Source: a bacterium
GTDB lineage: Bacteria > Sumerlaeota > Sumerlaeia > SLMS01 > JAHLLQ01
NCBI GenBank assembly: GCA_020444065.1
Contig: JAHLLQ010000005.1
Coordinates: 347,171-411,170 of the forward strand
DNA length: 64,000 nt
Reading direction: 5' to 3'
Shown: in pieces, positions 8,975-18,537 of the stretch
Numbering within the stretch: position 1 is the first letter of the stretch
How the letters are laid out: each line of letters begins with the position of its first letter
Position numbers and translations under genes: made by a program
Notes under the pieces: generated by a model
Database searches by the model: none
What the model was told of the DNA's origin: nothing
What the model saw: only the letters and a program-made list of their open reading frames with translations

Positions 8975-10480
8975 TCAGACGTCCGGCCGGTCTCTGCGTT
9001 CGCCCGGGTGAATTGTGTTCATTACGACAGGATAAAGGCACAGGGCAACAAAGAACCCGATGAACCAGGCGAAATTGTAGATTTTGCTGAAAATCGCCGG
9101 GAACGGGGCATTGTCGCCCATCACCGTGTTCACGAATCCAGGGAGGTTCGGAAGGATCGACACGAGAAGGACCGCAATCGCCACCAGATTGAAGCCGCGG
9201 AAGAACGAGTACTGGCCCTTCGGGTTGTAGAGATCCCGGACGTCCAAGACGGTTTTCCGATACAGGAAGAAGTCGGAGATCATGATGCCCGCCACGGGGC
9301 CCAGCAGCGCGCTGTATCCAATCAGCCACGTGAAGATGTAGCCGTTCGGATCCTCGTAGAGCTTCCACGGGAACATCAGGATGCCGATGATCGCCGTCAG
9401 GATACCGCCCATCTTGAACGAAATCAGCTTCGGTGCCAGGTTTGCCAGGTCGTTGGCGGGGGAGACTACGTTGGCGGCGATGTTCGTCGACAGCGTTGCG
9501 ATGGTCAGTCCGAGCATGGCGACGATGACGATCGAGGCATTATCGAATCTCTGGAAGAGCAGGACCGGATCCCAGAGGGCCTCGCCGTAGATGATGACGG
9601 TGGCCTGTGTCACCACGATGCCGATGAAGGCGTACAGCGTCATGGTCGTCGGCAGGCCGATCGTCTGTCCCCAGACTTGGTCCTTCTGGGACTTCGCGAA
9701 GCGCGAGAAGTCGGGGATGTTCAGCGAGAGCGTCGCCCAGTAACCCACGACGGCGGTCAGTGCCGGAACGAAGGCGCCCCAGAAGGCGCCGCCCTTGAGT
9801 GTGGATTTCGTGGCGAACAACTCGGCCGTACCGACCTTGGCCCAGGCCCAGACAAGCATGGCCAGGCCCAGTGCGATCAGCAGCGGCGCAGCCAGCTTCT
9901 CAAGCCACTTGATCCACTTCATGCCGTTGATGATGACGACCAGATTGATCGCCCAGAAGATGAAGAAGCAGATGATTTCGCCGGCGTTAATGCCGAGGAT
10001 CGGAAGGTCCGCCTCCGGGCCGGGGGGCTTGCTGCCGGTCAGGGCCAGCGCCAGCGTGTAGATGGCAAACCCGCCCACCCAGGACTGGATGCCGAACCAG
10101 CCGCAGGCCACGATGCCGCGCATGAGCGCCGGCACATTCGACCCGAGCGTTCCAAACGAGGCCCGCACCAGCACGGGGAAAGGAATGCCGTACTTCGTGC
10201 CGGGCACCGCGTTGAACACCATCGGCACCAGGACGATCAGATTGCCCAGCAGAACGGTTAGCGTGGCCTGCCACCAGGACATGCCACCGCTGATCATGCT
10301 GGAGGCGAGCTTGTATGTTGTAATGCAGACAGACATGCCGACCCAAAGGGCGGCAATGTCCCACATGCCCCAGGTTCGTTGCTCCGGTCGAACAGGGGCC
10401 AGGTCCTCGTTAAACAGCCGGCTCTCCCCAAGTTCGCCGGCTATCTCCTCCCGCCCCGCGGAGACTTCTTCCACGGCCAT
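8975..10480 (-). CDS. NCS1-family nucleobase/hydantoin/allantoin permease
   Basis: A 501-residue polytopic membrane protein with about 12 hydrophobic segments. The N terminus LFNEDLAPVRPEQRTW and the following WVGMSVCITTYKLASSMI are typical of nucleobase:cation symporter-1 proteins (Mhp1, PucI, uracil or allantoin permeases), which import ring nitrogen compounds with Na+ or H+. PFPVLVRASFG and a late SALLGPVAGIMISDFFLYRK are further family hallmarks. The substrate cannot be read from sequence. It heads a two-gene operon with the aminotransferase. Confidence 0.9.
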   Translation of the reverse strand: MAVEEVSAGREEIAGELGESRLFNEDLAPVRPEQRTWGMWDIAALWVGMSVCITTYKLASSMISGGMSWWQATLTVLLGNLIVLVPMVFNAVPGTKYGIPFPVLVRASFGTLGSNVPALMRGIVACGWFGIQSWVGGFAIYTLALALTGSKPPGPEADLPILGINAGEIICFFIFWAINLVVIINGMKWIKWLEKLAAPLLIALGLAMLVWAWAKVGTAELFATKSTLKGGAFWGAFVPALTAVVGYWATLSLNIPDFSRFAKSQKDQVWGQTIGLPTTMTLYAFIGIVVTQATVIIYGEALWDPVLLFQRFDNASIVIVAMLGLTIATLSTNIAANVVSPANDLANLAPKLISFKMGGILTAIIGILMFPWKLYEDPNGYIFTWLIGYSALLGPVAGIMISDFFLYRKTVLDVRDLYNPKGQYSFFRGFNLVAIAVLLVSILPNLPGFVNTVMGDNAPFPAIFSKIYNFAWFIGFFVALCLYPVVMNTIHPGERRDRPDV

Positions 10481-10637
10481 GGGAATTCCTCATGATGTAA
10501 GTTCAGGTCCTTCAACTCTGCAAGTCACCCTGCCAGAGCCGACCAAGTCAAGGAAGGAAAGTTGTTGAGCGCTCCAGAGAGCTTGGCGGTAGGAGGAGGG
10601 AAATGGACCGGCGCGAGAGCCGTGAGGACAAAGAAAT

Positions 10638-10663
10638 CCGCCCGCCGGGTGAGCGGCGGGCGG
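10638..10663 (-). terminator. Intrinsic terminator after the TIGR04073 gene
   Basis: CCGCCCGCCG / CGGCGGGCGG with a six-base loop, starting 31 bases beyond the stop of the minus-strand gene; the minus strand continues with ATTTCTTT. Confidence 0.7.
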
Positions 10664-10693
10664 TGAAGACTTGCTGGTTTGTGGCGCTGTGGA

Positions 10694-11227
10694 TCAGTAG
10701 GAACGCGAGCTGATCGTGGCGTGGATTCCGGCGCTGCGCGCGCTGGTGTCGCCATAGGTGGGGCCGCCGGTCGCTGTGCTCATGGCGGGGACGGCATTGG
10801 CCTCCGACGCCAGGAATTCATCCTGGTACAACGGAAGCCTATCGCCCCAGACACTTGGGAGGACGAACTCCGGATACATGATGGGGGCATATTCACGGGG
10901 CACAGGGAACGGGAAGCTGATGATCTCATAGGCTCCCGCCAGAGTGCGGGCCACGCCCCAGCCCACGCCCTTCACGAAACCAACGATCGTGCCGGTGAAG
11001 GGGTCGGTCTGGTGCCATTCCTTGGCGATGCACTTGGGGACTTCGACCCAGCCGAGCAGCAGGTTCGAGACGCCGCGGCCCAGCTTGTGGAACATCATGT
11101 CGATGTCGGTGCTTTCACGGTAGACGTCCTCGTCGCCCTGTGCAGAGGCGAACTGGGGTACCACCGCGAGCATCGCGACCATGCCAAGCAGGCAGAAAAT
11201 GCGGGAAAGTCCAAAGTTACGCAACAT
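10694..11227 (-). CDS. Exosortase-associated TIGR04073-like protein (paralog 1)
   Basis: A 177-residue secreted protein. The signal peptide ends near ASAQG (about residue 29). The core FHKLGRGVSNLLLGWVEVPK, then DPFTGTIVGFVKG and ARTLAGAYEIISFPFP, matches from memory the TIGR04073 family, found in bacteria with exosortase/PEP-CTERM surface-protein systems. Function is unknown. A second, shorter paralog lies 47 bases upstream on the same strand, so they probably form one transcript. No exosortase or PEP-CTERM sorting signal is visible in the window. Confidence 0.75.
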   Translation of the reverse strand: MLRNFGLSRIFCLLGMVAMLAVVPQFASAQGDEDVYRESTDIDMMFHKLGRGVSNLLLGWVEVPKCIAKEWHQTDPFTGTIVGFVKGVGWGVARTLAGAYEIISFPFPVPREYAPIMYPEFVLPSVWGDRLPLYQDEFLASEANAVPAMSTATGGPTYGDTSARSAGIHATISSRSY

Positions 11228-11274
11228 GGGGAAGAAATCCTCCTGAACGTCTGATCCGGGGCCAGGCCGCCGGG

Positions 11275-11658
11275 CTACTCGACTTCGTCAATAAATGGGA
11301 AATCAGTCCGCTGAATCGACTGATAGTTGTTTCCATACAGGTCGATGGGGAATGTGACCACATCGACGACACCGAGGACGAGGCGACGGCCGGTGTACCA
11401 CAGGCCCTTGCCAAAGCCGACAAAGCTGCCGGTGAACGGATCGGTGTTCTGGATCTCGCGGTTGATCTCGATGGGGACTTCGCACCAGCAGAAGCCGATA
11501 TTTGCGGCGCCACGGACGAGTTTTCCGGAGATTTTGGAAGTGTACGTACTTCCGTAAAGGGGCCCTTCGGCGTGAGCTTGGGTCGGGACAAAGAGCAGCC
11601 CGGCGGCCAGGATCAGGGCCGAGAATAAGAGCCGAATACGAAATGCGTGAGAAACCAT
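11275..11658 (-). CDS. Exosortase-associated TIGR04073-like protein (paralog 2)
   Basis: A 127-residue secreted paralog of the downstream gene: a signal peptide (ALILAAGLLFVPTQAHA), then KISGKLVRGAANIGFCWCEV and DPFTGSFVGFGKGL, aligned position by position with paralog 1, and VVDVVTFPIDL. It contains an added Cys-Trp-Cys at the position of the conserved W in paralog 1. ATG 11658 is chosen because AGGAGAG lies about eight bases upstream; the open frame runs 66 bases further with no membrane leader in it. The pair looks like a local duplication that has diverged. Confidence 0.7.
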   Translation of the reverse strand: MVSHAFRIRLLFSALILAAGLLFVPTQAHAEGPLYGSTYTSKISGKLVRGAANIGFCWCEVPIEINREIQNTDPFTGSFVGFGKGLWYTGRRLVLGVVDVVTFPIDLYGNNYQSIQRTDFPFIDEVE

Positions 11659-11939
11659 CGCGCGACGCTCTCCTCTGCGAGTCTTGTGAGCCTGAAGGCC
11701 AGTGGTGCAAGATCGCGGCTTCACTTCGATGCGCTAGGCGCTCGTTCCTTCAGGCGCAACCCTAAAGTGGTTGGCCACGAACCCCCGTTCATCACCTCAG
11801 TGAAGTCGAGTATGCTTTTCAATCGCAGAGGTGTCGAGCGGGAAATGCCCTCGTCTGGCGCTTTTTCCCGGCATCGGCCCACGGAGAATCGAACACTACT
11901 GGCTTGCTTTTGATCGGGGACCGGTTTCATAAGCGCCGT

Positions 11940-12635
11940 ATGCGGAATGGCGACCGAAATATCAGCGCCCGGGAACTGGCCGAATGCTTCCTCTTTCGCG
12001 GTCTCAGCACCCCCCAACGTGAGGCCGTCGCGCCCCACGTGAGCCGCATCTCAGCGCCGCGCGGGACGCTCCTGTTCAGCGAGGGTGACGAGGCGGACGG
12101 CTTTTTTGTCGTGAGTTCCGGGATCGTGAAGATCTTCCGCGTCACGGAATCGGGCCAGGAGGCCGTGATGCACATTGTTCGGCCGGGGGATACCTTTGGC
12201 GAGCCGGCCATTTTCCTCGATATGACCTATCCGGCCGCCGCGATCACTCTCTCACGGGCCGAGATTTGGTTTGTCCCGAAAAAACCCTTCCTGAAGGAAC
12301 TCGATGCCGATCCGCAGTTCGCCCGCCGTCTGCTGGCCGGTTTTTCAGCCAAGGTCAAGGAGTTCAATCAGCGATTCGAGTCGCTGACGGCGGACAAACT
12401 CGAGACGCGACTGGCGAAGTGGCTCCTGCTGGAGTTCGGCCGCGAAGGTCACCTGGTTGAGGAATACGAATACGAGTTGCCGATACCGAAGAATGCCCTG
12501 GCGGCGCACCTCGGGGCTTCGCCGGAGACGCTGTCGCGCAGTTTCCGTTCGTTGGTCGACGATGGGCTTCTGTCAGTGAGGGGGAAGACGATCGTCTTCC
12601 ACGCGTTGGAAGCATTGCGCCGCCGCGGCGAGTAA
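11940..12635 (+). CDS. Crp/Fnr-family transcriptional regulator
   Basis: A 231-residue regulator with an N-terminal cyclic-nucleotide-binding-like beta roll (GTLLFSEGDEADGFFVVSSG, then MHIVRPGDTFGEPAIF) and a C-terminal winged helix whose recognition helix lies in ALAAHLGASPETLSRSF. No Fnr-type N-terminal cysteine cluster is present, so it is not an obvious oxygen sensor; the ligand is unknown. Divergent spacing from the TIGR04073 pair allows it to control them, but nothing in the sequence proves this. ATG 11940 is assumed; TTG 11904 is in frame with no clear ribosome site for either. Confidence 0.88.
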   Translation: MRNGDRNISARELAECFLFRGLSTPQREAVAPHVSRISAPRGTLLFSEGDEADGFFVVSSGIVKIFRVTESGQEAVMHIVRPGDTFGEPAIFLDMTYPAAAITLSRAEIWFVPKKPFLKELDADPQFARRLLAGFSAKVKEFNQRFESLTADKLETRLAKWLLLEFGREGHLVEEYEYELPIPKNALAAHLGASPETLSRSFRSLVDDGLLSVRGKTIVFHALEALRRRGE

Positions 12636-12665
12636 GGCGCCGTTACTTCTTCCTGGCTTTCTTCT

Positions 12666-14063
12666 TCACGGTTTTTTCCGTGCCGCACGCTCTTCCGCTC
12701 GGGCAGCATCGAGTTCCGACAGCCGCTCCTGCAGGCGAGCCTCCTGTCCCTGGTCGGTGGGCTCGTAAAGCGCCGTCCCTTCCAACTCATCGGGAAGACC
12801 CTGCTTGGGAACGAAATGCCCCGCCTCGTCGTGATCGTACGTGTAGCCGTCGCTGTAACCTTCGCTCTTCATCAGTCCGGTCGGCGCATTTCGCAGGTGG
12901 AGCGGCACCGGTAACGTCCCAGTCTCCTGAATCAGTGCTGCCGTTCGCTTGCTGGCCATGTAGATGGCGTTTGATTTCGGAGCCATCGCCAGGGCAACGG
13001 CGAGTTGCGAGACGAAGATATTCCCCTCCGGCTGGCCGATCTTCTCGAAGGCATCCAGACACGCCACGGCGTGAACGAGTGCATTTGGCGCTGCCAGGCC
13101 GACGTCTTCGGATGCGGCGCGGATCAGGCGGCGCAGGATGAAGCGCGGGTCTTCGCCCCCGGCCAGCATGCGCTCGCACCAGTAGAGGGCGCCGTGGGGA
13201 TCGCTGCTGCGGATGGTCTTGTGCAGTGCGGAGATGAGGTTGAAGTGCTCTTCGCCGCCGCGATCGTACATCAAATGGCGCTGAACGACCGCTACCACGT
13301 CGTCGCGTGTGATCGGTGCCGCTTCTGCTTCGGCGTGCTGCTCGCGGGCGACGTCTGCCGCGATTTCAAGAATCCCCAGCGCACGCCGCGCATCGCCATC
13401 GCTGAGTTGCACGATCGCGTCGAGCGCTTCCGACTCCACTTCGATCGGCGGCTCTTCTTCGACCTCGTTTAGTTCAGGTACGGCGCGTTGGAGGAGTTGG
13501 ACGAGGTGCGTGTCTTCAATCGCTGCCAGCGTGAATACGCGGCAGCGCGAAAGCAGCGGTGCGATAACGGAGAAGCTCGGATTCTCCGTCGTGGCACCGA
13601 TCAACGTGATCAGGCCGCTCTCGACGTGCGGCAGAAAGGCGTCCTGTTGCGCCTTATTGAAGCGGTGAATCTCGTCGATGAACAGGATCGTCTTGCGGGC
13701 GTACTGACGGTTGACCTTTGCGATGTCGATGACGCCGCGGACGTCCTTGATGCCGGATGTGACGGCGGACAGCGTAATGAAGTCGGAGTCCGTTGTGCGT
13801 GCGATCAGAGAGGCAAGCGTCGTCTTGCCCGACCCGGGCGGCCCCCAGAGGATCATGGAAGGAACGCGGTTTCCATCGATCAGTCGGCGCAGGGGAGCAT
13901 TCTGGCCGACAAGCTTCTCCTGGCCCATGAAGTCGCCGAACTCGGTGGGGCGCAACCGATCGGCAAGCGGGCGTGCGGATCGATTCTCGCCCGAGTCCGA
14001 CTGCCGGGCAGGCCACTCGGAGCGAGCGGGCTCTTGCGCTTCTTCAAACATGTCTTCGGCCAT
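12666..14063 (-). CDS. rarA: Replication-associated recombination AAA+ ATPase RarA
   Basis: A 465-residue RarA/MgsA (WRNIP1) ATPase acting at stalled replication forks. LADRLRPTEFGDFMGQ opens the AAA+ module, Walker A is WGPPGSGKTT (about residues 70-80), Walker B FIDEIHRFNKAQQDAFLPHV, followed by LIGATTENPSF, and the C-terminal tetramerisation region contains DVGLAAPNAL and the family-typical FVPKQGLPDELEG. ATG 14063 has GGGGAG nine bases upstream; the frame stays open another 183 bases without homologous content. It converges with the Crp/Fnr gene, 30 bases apart. Confidence 0.94.
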   Translation of the reverse strand: MAEDMFEEAQEPARSEWPARQSDSGENRSARPLADRLRPTEFGDFMGQEKLVGQNAPLRRLIDGNRVPSMILWGPPGSGKTTLASLIARTTDSDFITLSAVTSGIKDVRGVIDIAKVNRQYARKTILFIDEIHRFNKAQQDAFLPHVESGLITLIGATTENPSFSVIAPLLSRCRVFTLAAIEDTHLVQLLQRAVPELNEVEEEPPIEVESEALDAIVQLSDGDARRALGILEIAADVAREQHAEAEAAPITRDDVVAVVQRHLMYDRGGEEHFNLISALHKTIRSSDPHGALYWCERMLAGGEDPRFILRRLIRAASEDVGLAAPNALVHAVACLDAFEKIGQPEGNIFVSQLAVALAMAPKSNAIYMASKRTAALIQETGTLPVPLHLRNAPTGLMKSEGYSDGYTYDHDEAGHFVPKQGLPDELEGTALYEPTDQGQEARLQERLSELDAARAEERAARKKP

Positions 14064-14209
14064 CCGGCGACGCTCCCCGCGCAACAGTGCCGGGAGGATG
14101 GCGGCTGCCCGGGGGAATTGGCAAGCGGACGTTGGGGATGACGCCGTCACCGCTTGCGTCAGGAAGGTGGTTCTGTCACCCTGACAGAAACTTATCTGCG
14201 GAGTTCTCC

Positions 14210-14488
14210 ATGCGTCTTTCCCAGAATCACGTCGATTATATCGCATTCCTCGTGCATCAGGGAATGAGGCAGCATCCGAATGTGACGGTTAAGGACCCGA
14301 ATGCGGTGGTCACGACGGTTCGGCGGCTGCTGGTGGAAAACCTGCAGATGGAGGCGCAGATCGAGCGGGAAGCGGAGGAGATGCTCAAACCGCATCGGCA
14401 GCAGATCTTGCGGGAAGGGGCAGATTACCAGGCGATGCTGCGCGAAGGGAAAAAGACGCTGGCCAAGAAGAAGGGATTCGTTTTCTGA
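14210..14488 (+). CDS. DUF507-family small protein
   Basis: A 92-residue protein beginning MRLSQNHVDYIAFLV, with VRRLLVENLQMEAQIEREAE and a basic C terminus. The start and general pattern match DUF507 proteins, small cytoplasmic proteins of unknown role that often occur in pairs; only one copy is here. ATG 14210 begins 64 bases after the RarA start on the opposite strand and has GCGGAG about eight bases upstream. Confidence 0.72.
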   Translation: MRLSQNHVDYIAFLVHQGMRQHPNVTVKDPNAVVTTVRRLLVENLQMEAQIEREAEEMLKPHRQQILREGADYQAMLREGKKTLAKKKGFVF

Positions 14489-14734
14489 TTGTACTGGTGT
14501 CTATTGGGATTGTCACGCTGAGCCATCCATCCCCGGTGAGCCCGCCTGACGATCGAGGAATCTGGAGCAAAGCGGTTACGATAACAAGGTCTGGCGCCAC
14601 GCGCTTTGGGCCTCGCGCGGGTGATTCCCGGGGGAGGAGCCCTCTGGGCCGGCTGTGCGCTTATTCCTTGCCTTGTTCCGAAGGTGCTGGTGTAGTGCGG
14701 GGCAGAGACTGGACGATACTCGGAGCGTTGGAAA

Positions 14735-17578
14735 TTGTCAGAAGCCATTCGCATTGGACCGTATGAGTTCGACCGCGACCCAAGGGGTATTCGGCTACGT
14801 CGCTTTGAGGGCGACATGCCGGGGGCATCGCGGGCCGTCTTCTATTTGACGCTGACCGAACAGGGACGCGCGCCGGCGGTCTTCCAGATCGCGCGCATGG
14901 TCCCGTCCAGCGACACGTCGCTGGACCTGCACGGCTATACGACGGATCACGTCGCGCTGGACGGCCAGTTGATTTATCGGCCGGAAATTGACGGCTTCGA
15001 GATCCAGTTGGGGTTGGTCAATTCAAGCGAAGACATGAAGATGCGCCTCGAGGTGCATCTGGAACTCGTCGGCGAGGCAGACCCGCGCTGGATGATTCCG
15101 GGACTGTTCTACAATGACAATCGCCACCGCGACTGCGGCCGTGTTTACCCTGGGTACTCAGAGATCCGTCGCGATCCAGCGAAGTTTCTTTCAAACCACT
15201 GGTCTTTCCGAAGCGATCGTACCGCGATGCCGGTCGTCTTCTGCACGACGTACAATGCATTCGCTTTCATCTCGACCGAAGAGACCGTGGAAGCCTCGCG
15301 AGAGAATCCGCTCGGCGTTGGAATGACGTCGCTCGGGATCAGTGCCGAGGAAGGCCACCCGCGACTGTCGGTGCATTTCCCATATTGCGAAGCGCCGGTG
15401 AAGTACTCGTACTGCCACGAGGATCGTACGGATCCCGTGGAGACGTACCTTCACCTGGAAGCGAAGACTCGTCTGAGTCTCAGTTTGGAATTGGGCTTCT
15501 CGCCCGTGGCGGAATCGTCCTGGGAGCGCGTCTATCGCGCGCTGTACCAGGAGAAGTGGCCGAATCATCCCGTGCGCCCGACGCTACATTTCCTGCAGGC
15601 GGAAGAGTTGGCAGCCGAGGGACTGATGCGTTGGCATTTGGACCTCGAACACGGCATGATCCACGAGACGACAGCGTTCGACAAGCACTTCGGGCGCCGC
15701 GGTACGAACGTCGAGCGCCAGCACATGCACGTCGGATGGCTGAGCGGCGCATTCCCGGCATACACGCTCCTGTGGCACGGTCGCGACTCCAAGGACCCGA
15801 ACTGCGTGCGGGCAGGAACGACCGTCATCAATCTGATCTGCAGCGAACTGGCGCCCTGCGGAACGTTCTTCCCGCTCTATGCGCTTGGGCAAGGTTTCAC
15901 CGCCGGCTTTGGCCCGGAAGATGGATTGGCGCACAGCCGAACCATCGCCGAGGGCGCAATGTTTGTGATGCGCGCCATTCGCTTGGAGATGCAGGCAAAC
16001 ACGATGCACGGCGAATGGTACGATGCCGTGCGAAGCAATTTGGAATACATCCTCTCCAAGCAGCGGGAAGACGGTGCGTTCCCTGCCTACTATCGCATTC
16101 GTGATGGGCATCCGTACTCTTACGAAGGCGCGGCCGGCATGGTGTGGATTGCACCGCTGGTGGCGGCTTCGTCGCTTGATGGGACTGGCCGATTCCGGAA
16201 AGCAGCCGTCAAGGCCGGCGAGTACTACATGCACTTCCTCGAGGAAGGTTTTGTTTACGGGTGCGTGGAGGACTTGCCGCTGGTTCCGACGGCCGACGAT
16301 TGCCATTGGGCGCTGATCTGCTACATGCTGCTGTATGAGCTGGATCACGACGAGCGTTGGCTGGAGTCTGCACGTAAGGCGGCCGACCTGGCGCTGACTT
16401 TCCGCATGACATACAACGTGGCGTTCGCTCCGTGGACGATGCTGGCGCGCAATGAGTTCAAGACGCGCGGCGGCGATATCGCTTCCGTTGCGACGCCGAC
16501 CCTGGGTCCGGCGGGCTTGATGAGCTTTGGCGAGATGCTGAAGCTGGCGGCGCTGACGGGCGATTCGTACTTCCGGGAGCGCGCCTACGAGGCTCGCGTC
16601 TTTGCAACGCAATTGGTCGCTCGCGTCGATGGCGAACACAACTCGCGCGTCGGCCAGACAATCGGCCAGGTTTTCTACACGGACTGGTGGCAGCCGAAGG
16701 GTATGGTGTTGTCCCTGGGACACGCCTGGGCCGGTGCGCTCGTCAAGTACATGGAACTGATCGAGCGCCATCTGAACATTCCGACGGCCGCGTTGGAACA
16801 GGGCGACACGGATAGCGTCGTGCAGGCGAGTCAAAGCGCGATCGTTTCGCTGGGTGAAGAGATCGTATTGCCGGATCCCGTGGAGGTCCGCCGCCGGCGC
16901 CAGGAAAGCCAGGCAGAGGATGTTCGTCCCTCAACGACCTCGGCTCGGCCTTCGAGTTTCTCGTCCGAGTTCACGAGCCGCATCAGCCAGATTGCATTGG
17001 GCGAGGACTCGACGCCTTCGCCAGTTGCGCACAAGAGCCGGCCGGGATCTCGAAGCGATGTAACGCCCGCGCCGCCGAGCCGTGACGAGGACAAGCGGCC
17101 GCCGACTCGGGAGCAAAGCAAGGCGGAGGAACGGCGTTCCAAGATGGTGCCACGTAGCCGCGGCGACGAGGAGCAGAAGCGCGGGCCCCAGAAGACGCCG
17201 CTGGCGAGCAGACACGTGCCGCTTCCGAAGGACGAGGATCTCGGCATCAACTGGCATGAGCCGTTCACCGATGAAGCGATCTCGAGTGAACTCGTGCCGA
17301 AGCTCGACAAGCTCCAGGAAGAGGGCATTGTGCCCTCGGTGACTCCGGAGCCCAGTTCGGGCAAGGGAATCCTCTCGAACCTGTTCGAGAACGATTCGGC
17401 ATTCCAGACTCCGGCCCCGGAGACCGGCGGAGATGATCCGGAAGACGAAGACCAGACGACGCGGCCATTTTCCTTCGACACGCCGCCGACGAAGGCCATG
17501 GATGACCAGGATAAGAAAAAGAAGCCTGGGATTCATCAGGATACGGAAGACATCGAGATCAAGTGGAAGATCTTCTAG
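14735..17578 (+). CDS. Large (alpha/alpha)6-barrel-like protein with disordered tail
   Basis: A 947-residue protein. The middle (about 280-690) has the look of a six-hairpin glycosidase or epimerase barrel: aromatic-rich helical repeats with motifs such as NLEYILSKQREDGAFPAYY, YEGAAGMVWIAPLV and GQVFYTDWW. The first 250 residues look all-beta. Residues about 700-920 are low complexity, rich in Ser, Arg, Lys, Pro and Glu, ending in a charged IEIKWKIF tail. No signal peptide is seen, so it is probably cytoplasmic. It might act on an intracellular glycan, but no catalytic residues can be assigned. The start is a TTG with GGAG nine bases upstream. No confident family name. Confidence 0.6.
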   Translation: MSEAIRIGPYEFDRDPRGIRLRRFEGDMPGASRAVFYLTLTEQGRAPAVFQIARMVPSSDTSLDLHGYTTDHVALDGQLIYRPEIDGFEIQLGLVNSSEDMKMRLEVHLELVGEADPRWMIPGLFYNDNRHRDCGRVYPGYSEIRRDPAKFLSNHWSFRSDRTAMPVVFCTTYNAFAFISTEETVEASRENPLGVGMTSLGISAEEGHPRLSVHFPYCEAPVKYSYCHEDRTDPVETYLHLEAKTRLSLSLELGFSPVAESSWERVYRALYQEKWPNHPVRPTLHFLQAEELAAEGLMRWHLDLEHGMIHETTAFDKHFGRRGTNVERQHMHVGWLSGAFPAYTLLWHGRDSKDPNCVRAGTTVINLICSELAPCGTFFPLYALGQGFTAGFGPEDGLAHSRTIAEGAMFVMRAIRLEMQANTMHGEWYDAVRSNLEYILSKQREDGAFPAYYRIRDGHPYSYEGAAGMVWIAPLVAASSLDGTGRFRKAAVKAGEYYMHFLEEGFVYGCVEDLPLVPTADDCHWALICYMLLYELDHDERWLESARKAADLALTFRMTYNVAFAPWTMLARNEFKTRGGDIASVATPTLGPAGLMSFGEMLKLAALTGDSYFRERAYEARVFATQLVARVDGEHNSRVGQTIGQVFYTDWWQPKGMVLSLGHAWAGALVKYMELIERHLNIPTAALEQGDTDSVVQASQSAIVSLGEEIVLPDPVEVRRRRQESQAEDVRPSTTSARPSSFSSEFTSRISQIALGEDSTPSPVAHKSRPGSRSDVTPAPPSRDEDKRPPTREQSKAEERRSKMVPRSRGDEEQKRGPQKTPLASRHVPLPKDEDLGINWHEPFTDEAISSELVPKLDKLQEEGIVPSVTPEPSSGKGILSNLFENDSAFQTPAPETGGDDPEDEDQTTRPFSFDTPPTKAMDDQDKKKKPGIHQDTEDIEIKWKIF

Positions 17579-17726
17579 CGGCTGGCGGCCCTGGCTCCGT
17601 TCGGAGTCCGTCTCCCCCCTTTTCGTTTGTCTGTGAATCCAAAATGTCTTGACGGTGTTGGCTTTCGTTTCTCCTGCTGAGGGGCACGGTTTGTCGCCGT
17701 GATTCCCGTCCCCAGAAGGCCTGTTC

Positions 17727-18455
17727 ATGACCTCCGTCACGATGTCTCCCGCCGATCTCGCTGCAGTCGCCCCGAATCCGAATCGTTCGCTTTCCATCGA
17801 AGTCGAAGGGCGCGAGTTCCTTCGCCTGCCGGTGACCACACCAGTGCTCACTGGGGTGGATGACATTGCGGAGGCGGCGCGTGTTCACGCGGCGCCCCGG
17901 TCGCAGCCTGGGGACATGCTCTTCATTTCAGAGAAAGCCGTCGCGGTGACACAGGGCCGTGCAATCCCGGAATCGGAACTTCGCATTGGCCTGACGGCTC
18001 GGTTGCTCTGGCGGTTTGTGCACAAGACGCCCGCGGGGATCGGCCTGCGCCGTCCCAGCAGCATGCAATGCGCGGTGAATGAGTGCGGCGCGTGGCGGAT
18101 CTGGCTGGCGGCGATCGTTGGGGCTGTCGGGAAGGTGATCGGCCGCCGCGGGGATTTCTACCGCGTGGCGGGCCCCCAGGCCGCGATGATCGACGCGGCA
18201 ACGACTTCGCCGCTGCAGCCCGATTGCGTGATCATGGGGCCGAAAGATCCGGACATCATCGCCGAACGCGTCTTCAACGTGACTGGCCTGCCGACTGCGA
18301 TCGTGGATGTGAACGACATCGGCGGCTCCTGGGTTGTTGGGGCCAGCGCCGGGATCGACCGACCGCTGGTGGAGAAATGCCTGAAGGACAATCCGCTCGG
18401 CCAGGGAACGGAATGCACGCCCATGGGGCTGCTCCGGGCCGCGAGTGAGAACTGA
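17727..18455 (+). CDS. CofE-family (F420-0:glutamate ligase-like) protein
   Basis: A 242-residue protein resembling the N-terminal ligase domain of CofE/FbiB, which adds glutamate to coenzyme F420-0. Supporting segments are PGDMLFISEKAVAVTQGRAI and the later DVNDIGG and GIDRPLVEKCLKDNPLGQG. Bacterial relatives outside F420 producers are common and mostly uncharacterised. No other F420 genes are present, so involvement in F420 synthesis is doubtful. The gene ends 40 bases before a strong terminator. Confidence 0.68.
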   Translation: MTSVTMSPADLAAVAPNPNRSLSIEVEGREFLRLPVTTPVLTGVDDIAEAARVHAAPRSQPGDMLFISEKAVAVTQGRAIPESELRIGLTARLLWRFVHKTPAGIGLRRPSSMQCAVNECGAWRIWLAAIVGAVGKVIGRRGDFYRVAGPQAAMIDAATTSPLQPDCVIMGPKDPDIIAERVFNVTGLPTAIVDVNDIGGSWVVGASAGIDRPLVEKCLKDNPLGQGTECTPMGLLRAASEN

Positions 18456-18494
18456 CAACCGATGACCTCATAAACTGCAGGGGGTCGCGTGGTT

Positions 18495-18537
18495 AACCGG
18501 CAGTTCGATCAGTGAGATCGAACTGCCGGTTTCTCTT
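18495..18537 (+). terminator. Strong intrinsic terminator
   Basis: A 16-bp perfect stem, AACCGGCAGTTCGATC / GATCGAACTGCCGGTT, with a five-base loop followed by TCTCTTCT, just beyond the CofE-family gene. The rest of the 18456-18751 gap shows nothing further. Confidence 0.85.

Noticed and set aside
15584..16834. 416-codon antisense frame in the barrel protein
   Set aside because: No domain, no ribosome site, and fully opposite a stronger gene in a G+C-rich context where long antisense frames are common.
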